Shown here: in pieces, positions 43,490 through 57,200 of the stretch
How positions within the stretch are numbered: the stretch's first letter is position 1
Layout: each line of letters starts with the position of its first letter
NCBI GenBank assembly: GCA_932294295.1
Contig: OW028582.1
Span: 36,475,704-36,539,703, forward strand
Reading direction: 5' to 3'
Source of the DNA: Alitta virens
Taxonomy: Eukaryota > Annelida > Polychaeta > Phyllodocida > Nereididae
DNA: 64,000 bases
The notes under the pieces: model-generated
What the model was told of the DNA's origin: nothing
Databases searched by the model: none
The model's input: the letters and a program-made list of their open reading frames with translations, nothing else
Program-made: the position numbers and the translations under genes

Positions 43490-46349
43490 ATCTTTTTACT
43501 TTGGAATCCATTATCTCTATTACCACCTAATTCACATTTTTGGGGTTGCTGCAACTAATTGATTTGCGGTAAACAACTAATAAATTATATAGTCGAAATG
43601 CCAAATAAAATGAATAATATATACATAGTTGCTAGGGGGGGATAAAAAAAATAGTAATTTATACTTACACTATTTGTCATCAATTACCACCTTCAAATAA
43701 TGATGCATTTGCCTCAAATGCGTGGGTATTTATTTGTGTTAAAGCAAATACATCACAATGCACTAACATGAAAGCAATGAATAGTTTATTACACATTTGC
43801 TTCACTAAAAGCAGTACGTGACATTGAGTTATTAGGCCTACATGCCAGTTTTTATTTAATATGCGCCTAAGCCAGAGCTAGATCCTCTACTGTCAAAGTA
43901 TCTAAGTACCTGTAGTTGGCGTTTGTATATTTAGGCAATTGGAGATAAACTTCTTGTAGAGCTAATACTTTTATTTCACTCGAATAGACATCTGTCAATT
44001 AGGTGAATCTGAAATAACACAATCACCTATAAAATATGTATATTCAACCTATCTGATAAATAATTACAATGTACAGTGTTTGAATGTTTATAATATAAAT
44101 ACTAGAAAAAATGTCACATAAATTCAGATTTATTTCGAGATTGCAAGAACAGCTACTTACAAGACATAGCAGCTCTGGGCTGACTTCTACACAAAAAACA
44201 CCAATATGATATCAACTTTAGCTCTGGGTAATAACCTTAATTTAATAGATTACGCATGTGCATGCGTACTAATTATTACACTTCATAATTTAAGCAGAGA
44301 TGTTTCATGCCTGCCTGACTTCAGAATGCTGAATGAGTAACAATACAATGCTAGGAAGCACTCTAACATTCAACACACAAACTGTGAACATTACACACAT
44401 CCTTGACCAGATCTGTTTTGGTACTATAATTTTGTCAGGTGTGAAAATAAAACTGAAGGAAACAAAACAACACTGGCTGAAGTGTAACGCCTGTAGTTGG
44501 CAAACATACTGGCAGAGGGTTAATGTTATAGGTAGCTTTTTCTGTGGTTGTGGCCTTTGGCAATCCATTTAATCCTCAGTGACTCTGTGACTCTCCAGCA
44601 TATGAGGTAGTGGTACTTGGTACCTGCATGCTCAATCAGCCACAAAGCACCTGTGCGAAATGAAGGTAACTGCTGGATAATGCATCAGTGTGAAAGAGGC
44701 TCTCTAAAAGAGTATGAGCTACATCCCAGCTGGATGTTGATCGCATGAAATGTTAAATTGAAGGTGCCGTGTACTCCATGTCTATACGTAAAAGACCCCA
44801 CCCATGGGGTGAATGTGTAACACGGTCTGGACACCAAGGCTTATCACTTCATCATTACATCTGCCTCCGGCAGCTGGTCATATCAGCTGACTATGCATCA
44901 GACCTAGATTTGAGACACATGTGAACGTCAATACTGAGGTAAGTCAGATTTTCTCTTGACGGATAAGGAGGGTGCATCCCTACGTGGTCACACCTCGACT
45001 TTCCCTCGCGCGTACAAGTGGCGGCAGTTAATGCATGGACATTTGTTGCTATATTGATGCCAAATTATGATTACACTGATCATCCCCCCCCCCCCTCCTT
45101 CCCAAAATGTTTGGGTGTATACCCCCATCCCCCCCCCCCCCCCCCGTATCGATGCCCCTGGCCACTGGAGACTTGCACTTTATGAGTGTGGGTTAAAAGC
45201 AATAGAAAATGCAAGATATGACACATCAGTTTTGTTAACATCATTTATCAGTTATAATACAACTATTATAAAAGTAACAAAACATGCATATACATGCTTG
45301 CAATAATGACATTTAATGAATTCAACATATTATAACAATGTACGCTTTAAATGGTTAATACTTTGCTTAACAAAATAAGTTCAGCATCATGGCAAACAAA
45401 AAATGCATAGCATCTCTGCAAATTTTATTCAGGGTAATACACTTAATTTTAAAAATTTTAAATCATACAGTTGACTTCACAAACACACATTCCACAAAGG
45501 GCCTATTCCACAACACAATCATGCAGTCATACTGCATGTCATAATATGTATGCAAAATGTGAATAAATGTGGCTGATGTCATTGTTGTACATATATGTCA
45601 TTGTTGTCATAGGAATCCTATATGTAATATTGCATATATCATATTGTAGTTTGACAATATTTTTCCATAATCATCATTATTACACTATGGATGATAGCAG
45701 TTAAGTCTGAACTGAATTTTACAAACCACTCAATTGAAATAAATGAGTGAGGTAATTCAACTAAAATATTGCTAGAAGGCTATCTCAGCCAACTGACATC
45801 ATCAAAAATAATGTGTATTGCGTCAACGAGTACAATTACCTACTGATCTAATTCGCTATACAGCTGTACATCTATTGACTACTATTGACGAACAAAATAC
45901 CTACTCACAAAACAGATCTCACACTTTGGCAATTTACATGGCCAAATGAGCCACGTGCATTTTCCATAAAAAGGATAAACGCATGGAAAACGCATGGTTT
46001 TTAACTAATTATAATGAGGCAAAAACCATGCGTTTTCTATGCGTTTATCCAAACGTATGGAAAACGCACATGGCACATTTGGCCATGTAAGTATTACATT
46101 TTTTTTATTACGTTGCTAAGGTCAACACTATGATCAAATGTATCATCAAATAACATTGCAAAGTAGAACAACATATCTCAATCGAGGCTAATAGTACATA
46201 ATTATCACAGTGACATATGAATTTAATTATTACTTTTAGTCTTATAAAAGTTGTCATTCAAGTAAAATGTAGCTCACCTACAAAATTATACAATATTCAT
46301 TTTTGACATCAATGCAATTTTCTGTTCAATTAATTAATACTCAACACAT
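43490..46349. other. Intergenic DNA between GRL-B and transglutaminase
   Basis: Tail-to-head spacer. Contains a family 2 repeat (44690-44945), a poly-C tract (45131-45146) and a hairpin-like element (45934-46090). No credible gene. Confidence 0.5.
45934..46090. mobile_element. 157-bp imperfect palindrome, MITE-like
   Basis: The arms begin TTACATGGCCAAATG and end CATTTGGCCATGTAA. Inner arms share ACGCATGGAAAACGCA-type motifs around a short AT-rich loop, so nearly the whole element folds on itself. No clear target duplication. Confidence 0.6.
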
Positions 46350-47889
46350 TCAAGCTATGACTTTCACCATTGTCGTGCCCATTACAGACATCAGTTCGGT
46401 GGAATCAAAGTTAACGATGATTTCTCTGTCACCTGGGGTCTTCGCATGCATGACTGTTGTCTTTTTGGCAGTTTGTCCTTTTTCAACATTCCTGAAAATA
46501 AAAAGTGAAATTTGACTATGAAATATAATAGCTATGTTGATTTAACCATTATATAATGAATGATACCAAACTAAAATTTTGTGACTGCTAGATGGCCATC
46601 CTGGTTGAACGATGAGTTTACACGTAATCACTGAAAAATGGTCTGAGGACTGTCAAGCTTCCACGAAGCCCAAACAATTAACTTCGCAAGCTCTTTTAAA
46701 AGAAAAAAAACTAGAAATACCTATATTACCAGTTAAATTTCCTGCCATTTTCAGTATTTCATTATTAAATTGCACACTTACGGATGGTGGAATTTTATTG
46801 GTTTCTGGAGCCCGGCACCCTCTACTTCCCATTCGCACATCGTCAAAGCATACGGAAGTGGATTCTCGAAGGAAAATTCAACGTCATAAGTGTCACCAAC
46901 CTTCATTTCTGCTGGTGCCTTTTGAAAAATAAAAGATCACATTTAGATAAGACAGTAATGGTCCCTGATCTACCAACATTTACAGCGCTTTTATTCATGC
47001 TTTACCAAACTTGACAGTGATTTCTTGAAGTTTTACCAACTTTAATGAATAGTCTCCTACCTTGACTGTCATTGTAGGCTTCAAGAACCGGAAGTCGTCA
47101 TCTTCACAATGGTATTGGTTCGTCTCCAGCACTCTGACCATAGTGCTGATTTTGATGATGGCCATGTCCACCAGTTTGTCCAAATACTCGTCAGGGGTCA
47201 CATTCATCTTGATGACGCCAGCTGGTGGTGAGTTGATATATATGGGTCAGAAAAACATCACAAAAATATGCAAGTCATACAAAATTTAGTGGCCCCTCCC
47301 CACCCACTAGTTCAACGTTGTCTGCAGGAATGTCTTCTGGCCCACATTTAATTGCAAGACTCTCCCAGTAATCAAAAATTATTTGGGCAAACAACAAACT
47401 TAGGGATTGGCCAGAGCTCCTTATATAACAGCATGACATCACATCAACACTTCCATAAATCTCATGTGTGAAATGCAGTCAGTTTGAACAGAAGCTCTGT
47501 GACAAACGTGGGACATTATATTGTAAACAGTCCAAATTTTAGATACAGATTCTGATCTGGAAGACAACCATGAATAATACCGTTTACAAATAGTTCATCT
47601 GTTCATATGACTGCCCTATCCAGTGTCAAAATGCTATATATTTTATGAAACATTTTTGGTCCAAATTAAGACACTTCATAAAATACTAACCCTTCTTGCT
47701 CTTCACTTGGACTTCGTAGGATTCAGACTTGATCATCCTGGCCATGACTCCATTGTAATAGACAACGGAAGCCGTCAAGGTCACCTTCACCGTCCTAGGA
47801 AGTGTATTTTCATTGTTCACTCGAAGACCGACATGGAAGGGGTTTCCGATCATCGTGTCTTCCCAATCGATTAATTTAAACGTCATGTC
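46350..47889 (-). CDS. Transglutaminase C-terminal barrel exons
   Basis: The four last exons (47889-47691, 47221-47061, 46918-46782, 46491-46350) encode the two beta barrels and end with [11 protein letters not shown] and TGA at 46350-46352. The first three also exist in broken form at 28690-29690. Confidence 0.9.
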
Positions 47890-50800
47890 CTGTAAAGGTG
47901 GTATAATATATTATTCCGTATGGTTACAGCCTTCAAAAGCATTATTACCACGGTGACTATTATATATATAATATTTATTCAAACTCTTTTATGTACATGT
48001 ACATAAAATGTACAATTATATTACAGATAGGCTAAAAACAAAGATAAATTCAATTTTAAAATACACATACAAAGTTGATCAAATCAAGTATCTCTGATTG
48101 ACTAAAATCCAGTTATTTGGACTAGATTATTTTAACTCATCTAAAATTGCAAGCATCACCTTGTCAGACTCAGACATTTCTTAGAAATAAGCACCTCGCA
48201 GTCTACTCAGTTTGCACTTTAATACAGTTAAAATCAAGTCTTTTCTCAATAAAACTAAACAACTTCGTGTAATTGATCTAGCTGTTGACATAAACACTTT
48301 AAACAGAAACTTAACCTTTACATTTTCGCTTTTGTCCACAGTATGGCACATTTGATAAATCTGCAGTTTATTTGATCTAAAACTCCAGGTGGGACTACAT
48401 GAGGTAGATATCTCGTACGGGTCATTATAGGTAAATTAAAAATAACTCTTGACTGATTGATTCCACGCGACTGCGTACTTATAAAGAGAAAGTAAAGAGA
48501 ACAGTTCCATACAAATGTGCGCATTGTGTGCCAAAAACTTTTTGCATGACATTATCTGGACACATTCCAAGACTAGCTATAACAGTGCTGACATGACTGA
48601 GCAAATCACTTTTTACTTCGAACATCAGTACTCTCACTTAAATTAAAGTTGATTCTGTGACCTAAGTATTTCACACTGCCTGCCCAGAGAAGTTTGTCTC
48701 CACACAACATAAAATCAGGTTTGCTGTTAACAAGCTGCTTTTAATACAATATGCACACTGTCTTTTGAGAATTGACTTTTACGCCTTAGGTTTTACCAAA
48801 CTTCTCACAGATTTCTAACGTTGCTTTTAAACCTTTAACAGCGGCAGACAACAGTTTAAGGTCATCAGCATAACCTTTTGCTCCAAAAAACTGTTCTCCG
48901 ACCCAACATCGAAGACCAGCAGTTTCCAAATGTTAAACAATATGTCCATATACAACATAAAATAAAATTGGGAAAATTATTCCACCCTGACTCACACCAT
49001 TGATGGTCTTAAAAATTATATGAAAGACTGAGCTAGACTGAGCTAGACTGAGCTAGACTGAGCTACACCGAGTTAGACTGAGCTAGACCATGACAGGAAC
49101 ACCCAGCCACTAAACCAAACCATCTAACTTTAGTATTCCATAATGATGTTTTACCATAAGTCTGCATCCCCATCATGACTGATATTTATGTAGGATTTTA
49201 GTTGGGCCAACTTATACAGGTATTTTCCAGTCAGGTATGGCTTGTTGTAGCTTTAATTAGTTCGATCTAGCTCTGGATAGCTCCAGTTGGACTTTTCAAG
49301 TAGTATTGTACAAACCTTGATATCCACGTTGTACAAATCACTCTGTTTCCAGGTCCCTGTGCCTTTATCGACTGCCTTTAGGACAGCAGTTCTTTCCATG
49401 ACATCACCTGGAATAAAACCCACATAATGCAGTAAAGAAAGAGAATAATACAGCCCTTGGCTATTAATTACGTCGTTTTTGTCGTAGCTTGCCACTGATG
49501 AGGGTTTGAGATTAGATTGAACAGTATAAGAACAAAACGTTCATGAAAAGCAGTTTAGCTGCATCAAATCAAGGAGTTAATAATCTATACAAACTAGTAT
49601 TTCTGCCAGTAAAATAGCGCTTACCTTCACAATATTTGTAGTTATCGGTGACAAACATGGCAACTTCTTCTCCCAGCCCTTTGGTTGTAATATTTTTGCC
49701 AATTCTGAAATGTTGTCCTAATGAAATTATCAATCTAACAACTAAATATAAACCAAACTAATGATAAGATAATACAATCATGGGCTTGCTTTATCCACGA
49801 AAAGTAGCTATTTATTCAATTTGAATAGTACCAGCCTGCTTTCACCACAAGAAACATGTGCAGTGTAACTGTAACTCCCATAGAAGCTGACTAAGGCCAT
49901 TGCAATCACTTGACCAACCAGCTTCTCTAGTTAGTGTTTGGTCTAAAGCCCATTGCACAAGGGAATCACATATGATGGCATCACATGTGATGGCATCACA
50001 ACCCCTTCTTGTGATGCCAGCATAATGTGCTGCACACGAGATTGACCCCATGATAGAGTCACAACCCCTCACTAGCCATTATGGAGTTGTTGCAAACTGG
50101 GGTTTACTGCATTCTAGGTCGTCAAAACCCCTCACAGCTGATTGGCTATTAGCAGGCCAGGCCCCTGTGATCACGGCATAAACTGCTGCACACGGGGTTT
50201 GCATCATGGAAGTTCTCTGATTTCATCATGGAATATCTAGCAGTGCTAGATACCCATGATCTCGTCACAAGTCATATATGACGCAATCATAGTCCGCTGC
50301 ACATGGGAAAATTTGGTCATGAGAAGGGGTTGTGACCAAATCATATGTGATCACGGCTTGGAAAAACTCATGTGCAATGGGCTTAATACACTTAAGATCT
50401 AGCATTCAATGTCTCTCTCTTAACTTTATAATAATTGTATGACTTACGCAGACTCTTCTTTGGTATTCGCCCAGAGATGATCGTTTAACTTAATCCAGTT
50501 GACGCGATCAGCATTGACCTCGGCGAAGATGAATCGACCGTCATAGGGAAAGTCAACGTGGCCTTGCTTGACCGCTTCTACTGATGCTGGGCCACAACAG
50601 AATGTACCTGAAAAATTGTTTATTTTGAAAATAAATGACTGAATTTATTACTAGTCTACTTGTGAACAGGGTTTTGGCCATCCGGTTACCTTTTTAGCAC
50701 GGTGTAAAGCAACACTGGGTGTAACTCAAATGAATTTATAATTTTGCAATTAGAATCCTAAGAAGGAAACCATTTCAGTGTTTGAAAATCAAATCTGTCC

Positions 50801-53800
50801 ACAGAATCAACATCAGTAAAATTTAGTATTCGTCAGTTTATCGAAATGTCCATATTTATGGGTTTGTCACATTCATCTTAGTAAAAAAATTATTGTTGCT
50901 ATTCTCATGGTTATTGTAATAATTTAATAGATTTTCACAGAATGAATTATTTTACCATCGGATCTCTCCTGCGGGGTAGCATCGATGGCCTGCCAGCCTC
51001 CGAACCCATGAGGTAAGTCCGGCCGAGCCATCCAGACTTCGTTCCAAACATGGAAATTCCTGTGAAGTTTTGAAGTATATTAATTGCAGACTATGAGACA
51101 TATACAAAGGTTATAGGCTTGAGTTTTTCTCTGGGAAAATTAAGTGTCCTTTATAACAGTCATGAAGACCATCTCGTGAAAAGCTTGATATTCACACAAT
51201 GTTATTTGATACAGTTCCATAACCCTAACTCAACCATAGTCCACAAAAGATGGACTGATCACTGTGGTTCATCTTCATTATAACCAGTGTATTGTAATAT
51301 GAGGGCCTGGTGTGGGTTGCCGTGGGAGGATTAGGGCTTTACGTCCTGTATTTCTGCACCTGATGGGCTAATTAAGACAGGCAGGGATCACATGGCAATG
51401 AGACGATTATGAAACAGCCATCCAACTTATGTGGCCCTGGTGTCCATTAAAAGATAGGCGAACCAATACAATACAATTCAGGATAATGACTCGGTTATAA
51501 CCTGATTTTATTTTTGCATAATTCTGCTCATTTTTTTGATAGAAAAACTTAGCAAACTCACCATACAGAGTCATTGTTCCACTCTTCAATGGGGATTCCA
51601 TTCTTGTCCCAATGTTTGTCGATCGTGATGTTTCCGTCTGTGTCGTGAGCGGATGAGAAGTTGGTGACGCTTCTGCAAGGGATTCCCAGAGCTCTGCAAA
51701 CTGTAAAATAATGTGGAATGTAAGTTAAAAAATTAAGTTATACATACCCGTTTTCTTGGTATAATGCCTGATATAGTCTTTTTGAATGAATACCTGAAAT
51801 CTTCAAAGACTTGCCAAGTTGTCATATGAAAAAAGCTGTGAATCAAACCACCAATTAGTCTTTATTTTGAAAGTTACAAGTGCACCAGGTGGCAGCAAAT
51901 GTCTTCCTAATACAATATTCAGTAGACAGCTTTAGTATATTTGCAGGTAGTATTGTGGCTGCAGGTGATGATGTAACAGTGCTATACTTATACTAATGAC
52001 ATCACTAACAGAATATAAAACAGACTGCCCAAATAATTTCTTATGCTTTCATTATTTTTTTTCTTCTTTTTTCTACATAAAGATGGCACGGTAATCTGCA
52101 CAGACACTACAGAAAAATACATAGTAATTTCAACTAACCCGTAACGGTGACACCGGAAAAGACCCAGCACTGTCCGTATCTAACGGCCCTCTTCGTGAGC
52201 CAGAAGAGCTGCAAAATGCCGACACTTCCTGACCAGGTGAGAGGGGCAATACCGTCCCTGTAGTCGCCATTCCACCTGCCTTCCAAAACACCATCGTCGT
52301 CTGGGGAGTTCACCTGTCAATTAAGTGAAATTTAATTCAATATAACTGACTACAGTACTGAACGTGTAAGGCACCAACAAATTTTGTTGGAACTAAATAA
52401 AATGTCTCATGTTATCTTATCTTATGCTATCTTATCTTATGTTTGTTATCTTATCTTATCTTATCTTAACTTAACTTAACTTCTTAACTTAACTTAACTT
52501 CTTAACTTAACTTAACTTCTTAACTTAACTTAACTTCTTAACTTAACTTCTTAACTTAACTTCTTAACTTAACTTAACTTCTTAACTTAACCTCCACTCC
52601 ACTCCACTTAACTCAACTTAACTTAACTTAACTTCTTAACTTAACTTAACTTCTTAACTTAACTTAACTTAACTTAACTTCTTAACTTAACTTAACTTAT
52701 CTTACATACAAATCAAAGCAATACAATACAATAGGCTTTACCCACCAGAGCACTGATCTTCCTGGCTATGGCAACGGGGTCTCCTCTGTTCCTCGCTTTC
52801 ATACTACTGTTGTCCAGTAGCCAGATCACACATTCCAGGACGAAATCCTCAAACTGGAGCAAGATCGAATAGTGTGCATACAATCTACTTACATCAAATT
52901 ATGGCAAAAGCATTAAGAACCACAAAACAAAATCGTATATGCTTCTTATAGGTGATAGGCCTACACCTTAGAAAATACCATCTCGTCCTCAAGCAAGTAG
53001 CTCTGCATTTGGTGGTCTATAAAGTGCCCGTATGAACTTTACTCAAGTTTCCATAAATTTCTGAGTGTGTTATAAAATTTTATAAATGTTGATAATTATG
53101 TGTGATTAGCCCCCTACCTGGCCAAAATTCCAGGGGACTGCGTTGATTTGGTTGGCCGTCCCTGCAAACAATCGTCCACTATCATTCAAGACATATTCCT
53201 CCAATTCGTCAGTGTTTGGGTAGTAAGTCTGGTCCTCTGGATGACAGAAAAAAAGTTTATTATGCTATATAGAAGTCTCTATTAATACCACCTATAGCAT
53301 ATATAATACAAATTGTATATTATTGTGATGAAGCTTTTGTTTTGAAGTTGCATACATGACCTTTGTTTTTAATAGACCAGTAATGACAATAGCCAGTTAG
53401 TTATGTCATAAATCTGACCATAGTTCAATTTACACTGAAACTGATTAGATACTTTTAAAAGTGGTGTTATGTGTGATATGGTCTTTGCGAGTGGTTTACA
53501 GTTTGGTAACACTCAATTATTTTTAATCTTCGAGTTCATATTTCTTAACATGAGTCCACTCTCTGCTTTAAATGAAGTTCTTCTGATCAACTGCAGTAAA
53601 TTATTTTGCAATCAAATCCAGCTGTAACCTAACCAGCTGTAACCAAGTATCTGAAGATTTCCTGAACTTGTTTACCACGTAAAATTCAAAAATCTTATTT
53701 TATGATTTTCATTAATTCATGAGAAACCATTTCAATGGTTTCCAAATTTACAAGCCTCAGAACAGCAGCGCAGTAACAAAACAAAACAATATAATACAAT

Positions 53801-54199
53801 ACAATACAATAGAACCGACCTTTGCACCATGGATTAAACAGTAGATAGAAAGATGCAGGGTGTTTGTACGCGCACCAAACATCTTCAGTTTTATCTTCTT
53901 TGATTTTCACGACATCGAAAGAGAACTTCCAGCGGGCTACGATGGCATTCGCAGGGGTGTAGATTCTTAGCGTCATTTTCTGTGCCAAACAACAAAATAA
54001 AGAATCGTGTAATTTTTTTATAATTTAGTTTATCAATGTACTAATTATAGATTGTGTGGCCGTATAAACCATGCTGCCAATAAAAAATGTTGATTGAATG
54101 GTAATATGTATAGTTGTTGAAATCAGATTTTTTGTGGGAGATCCTGTATGAAATAATTAGATATATTAAATTGAGTCGCAGGGCCACGATTTAGCTAGT

Positions 54200-54249
<50 letters not shown>

Positions 54250-57200
54250 ACCGCAAATTTGTCAATGCTACTTGGTCTGAACTTTAGTCGGCTTATATGA
54301 CCAGCTGTCAGAGGCAGACGTAATGATGAGATGATAATTCAATAATCAATTCATTCATTCATATAATCAGTTAATTAATTCATCAATCAATTCATTCATT
54401 CATTTATTTATTTTTTCAAGCAAGTTACAACTGTCTGCAATTGGTCTTGCAACTTCATTACAGTAAAAAACATGCAAACATGATTTTAGAAAATATGAAT
54501 AATCACATGGTAAGTGCATGTTCATTAATATTATGTGAGCTTAATGTAGCATCATATCTCCAAGTACATTCTCACGAATCAAAACAGAATTTTAAAAATT
54601 ATTTTGTATGTAAGATAGATCTCAAAAGACTAATTTGGAACTGTTGCAAAAATACAATACACTGACACCCCAAGGCACAATACTGTGAGTTCACTGTCCA
54701 TGTACTGTGACAGTATGGCCGACTGCCAATTCTTTTGCGTGCAGACTATATATAAATATAATAAAGCAACTAAAAATGAGTGAATGATAACAAAAATTAG
54801 TGCATGTTGCTGCTAAGACCACGCAACCATAAGTAATACCCTAATATATACGTTTTCTTTCTACAAGTTTATTTATCATGATATAAACAAGAACTGTGAT
54901 TGATTTAAAAAACAAAAATTAGTGCATGTTGCTGCTAAGACCACGCAACCATAAGTAATACCCTAATATATACGTTTTCTTTCTACAAGTTTATTTATCA
55001 TGATATAAACAAGAACTGTGATTGATTTAAAAAACAAAAATTAGTGCATGTTGCTGCTAAGACCACGCAACCATAAGTAATACCCTAATATATACGTTTT
55101 CTTTCTACAAGTTTATTTATCATGATATAAACAAGAACTGTGATTGATTTAAAAAACAAAAATTAGTGCATGTTGCTGCTAAGACCACGCAACCATAAGT
55201 AATACCCTAATATATACGTTTTCTTTCTACAAGTTTATTTATCATGATATAAACAAGAACTGTGATTGATTTAAAAAACAAAAATTAGTGCATGTTGCTG
55301 CTAAGACCACGCAACCATAAGTAATACCCTAATATATACGTTTTCTTTCTACAAGTTTATTTATCATGATATAAACAAGAACTGTGATTGATTTAAAAAA
55401 CAAAAATTAGTGCATGTTGCTGCTAAGACCAGGCAACCATAAGTAATACCCTAATATATACGTTTTCTTTCTACAAGTTTATTTATCATGATATAAACAA
55501 GAACTGTGATTGATTTAAAAAACAAAAATTAGTGCATGTTGCTGCTAAGACCACGCAACCATAAGTAATACCCTAATATATACGTTTTCTTTCTACAAGT
55601 TTATTTATCATGATATAAACAAGAACTGTGATTGATTTAAAAAACAAAAATTAGTGCATGTTGCTGCTAAGACCACGCAACCATAAGTAATACCCTAATA
55701 TATACGTTTTCTTTCTACAAGTTTATTTATCATGATATAAACAAGAACTGTGATTGATTTAAAAAACAAAAATTAGTGCATGTTGCTGCTAAGACCACGC
55801 AACCATAAGTAATACCCTAATATATACGTTTTCTTTCTACAAGTTTATTTATCATGATATAAACAAGAACTGTGATTGATTTAAATAATGATCACTCTTT
55901 ATCAAAATACTGCTTAATTTAAGGGAGATGTTGTGCCTTTAAATGGCATAATGGTCATGGCCCTGCTAGCTTGCAAAGGTCCCAGGTTCAATTCAACCAT
56001 GAAAGCTTCAGAACGTCTGCACTGCATGAGACACAGACATTATTTTTAATTTGTTTATTTACCTTTATTAACTCAACAATTTATTCATCCATTTCCAAGG
56101 GATCATTTATTAATTTATTCATCCATTTACAAGGGATCTTTTATTCAATAGGCCAAGCCAATTAGGAGTTCAGTTTCTGCAATAAATGGACTAAAAATAG
56201 AACACAGGGTATATTTATAAATAGCACTTACATTTCCTTCAATGCTCTTGACTCTAGCTCCCCATTCGCCGACATAGTCTTCTTCGCTGACTAAATAGCT
56301 GATTTTTGTTCCACTGCTGACTAAAGGAATTTCTGGGAATATAAAAAAAAAAGTGTCAAAAATACAATATTTGGCTACCAGCTCACATTTCACGAATGAC
56401 TGCTAACAAAAATGTGTAAAGCAGACTTTTAAAAATACAACCTTGCACCATATGACACCATGTATGGAACTGCATTATTTTGCCACACTTTATGATTATG
56501 CGCATTTTCCATTTGATTAGTTTATTAGAACTGGTGCACTGAGTTGGGTACATTTTAGGGTGACAGATTTATACCGAAATGCAAAACATAGAGCTCTTTG
56601 AATATGAGGTATATATCATGCAGAATTGCAAATATGAACCCGTTTGAATTATAATATATACAGGTATTTGCACATTCTGGCTCTAAATATGGGTAAATAG
56701 GTTGATGCGTAAAATTTAGAATAGAATAGAATGAAGGTGAAATGTGACAGCAAGAGCTTTTTAGAGGGCAAATTAGGGCTATCCTTCATGATTGAAGAGC
56801 TTGGAATGAAGATGCGCTTGTCTTACTGAACCTATATGCAATACTGAACAGTAGCTGTAATACCAGCCAGAGAGATATTTTAAACATGATATTGTGAATA
56901 TTCGTATAATAGGAGGCAAGAATTAAGTCTAGATAAAGTAGATGAAATAAATGTTATAGGCAAACAAAAGACAGTTGAACAACATGGCACAGAGGAGGAG
57001 GAGGAGGAGGAGGAGGAGGAGAAGGAGGAGGAGAAGGAGGAGGAGGAGGAGAAGGAGGAGGAGGAGGAGAAGGAGGAGGAGGAGGAGGAGAGGAGGGATG
57101 AGGAGGAGGAGGAGGAGGAGGAGGAGGAGGAGGAGGAGGAGAAGGAGAAGGAGGAGAGGAGGAGGAGGAGGAGGAGGAGGAGAGGAGGGATGAGAAGGAG

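Larger units (their letters stand above)
35087..48805. repeat. Segmental duplication block B
   Basis: This is the partner of block A. It lacks the Polinton, the 180-bp SINE at 23568-23747 and the second copy of the 189-bp tandem duplication at 23821. It keeps the intact GRL exon 1 and the last transglutaminase exon, so it looks closer to the ancestral arrangement. It continues on the right into the full transglutaminase gene. Confidence 0.9.

Noticed and set aside
54791..55888. CRISPR array
   Set aside because: Direct tandem repeat without spacers, in an animal intron.
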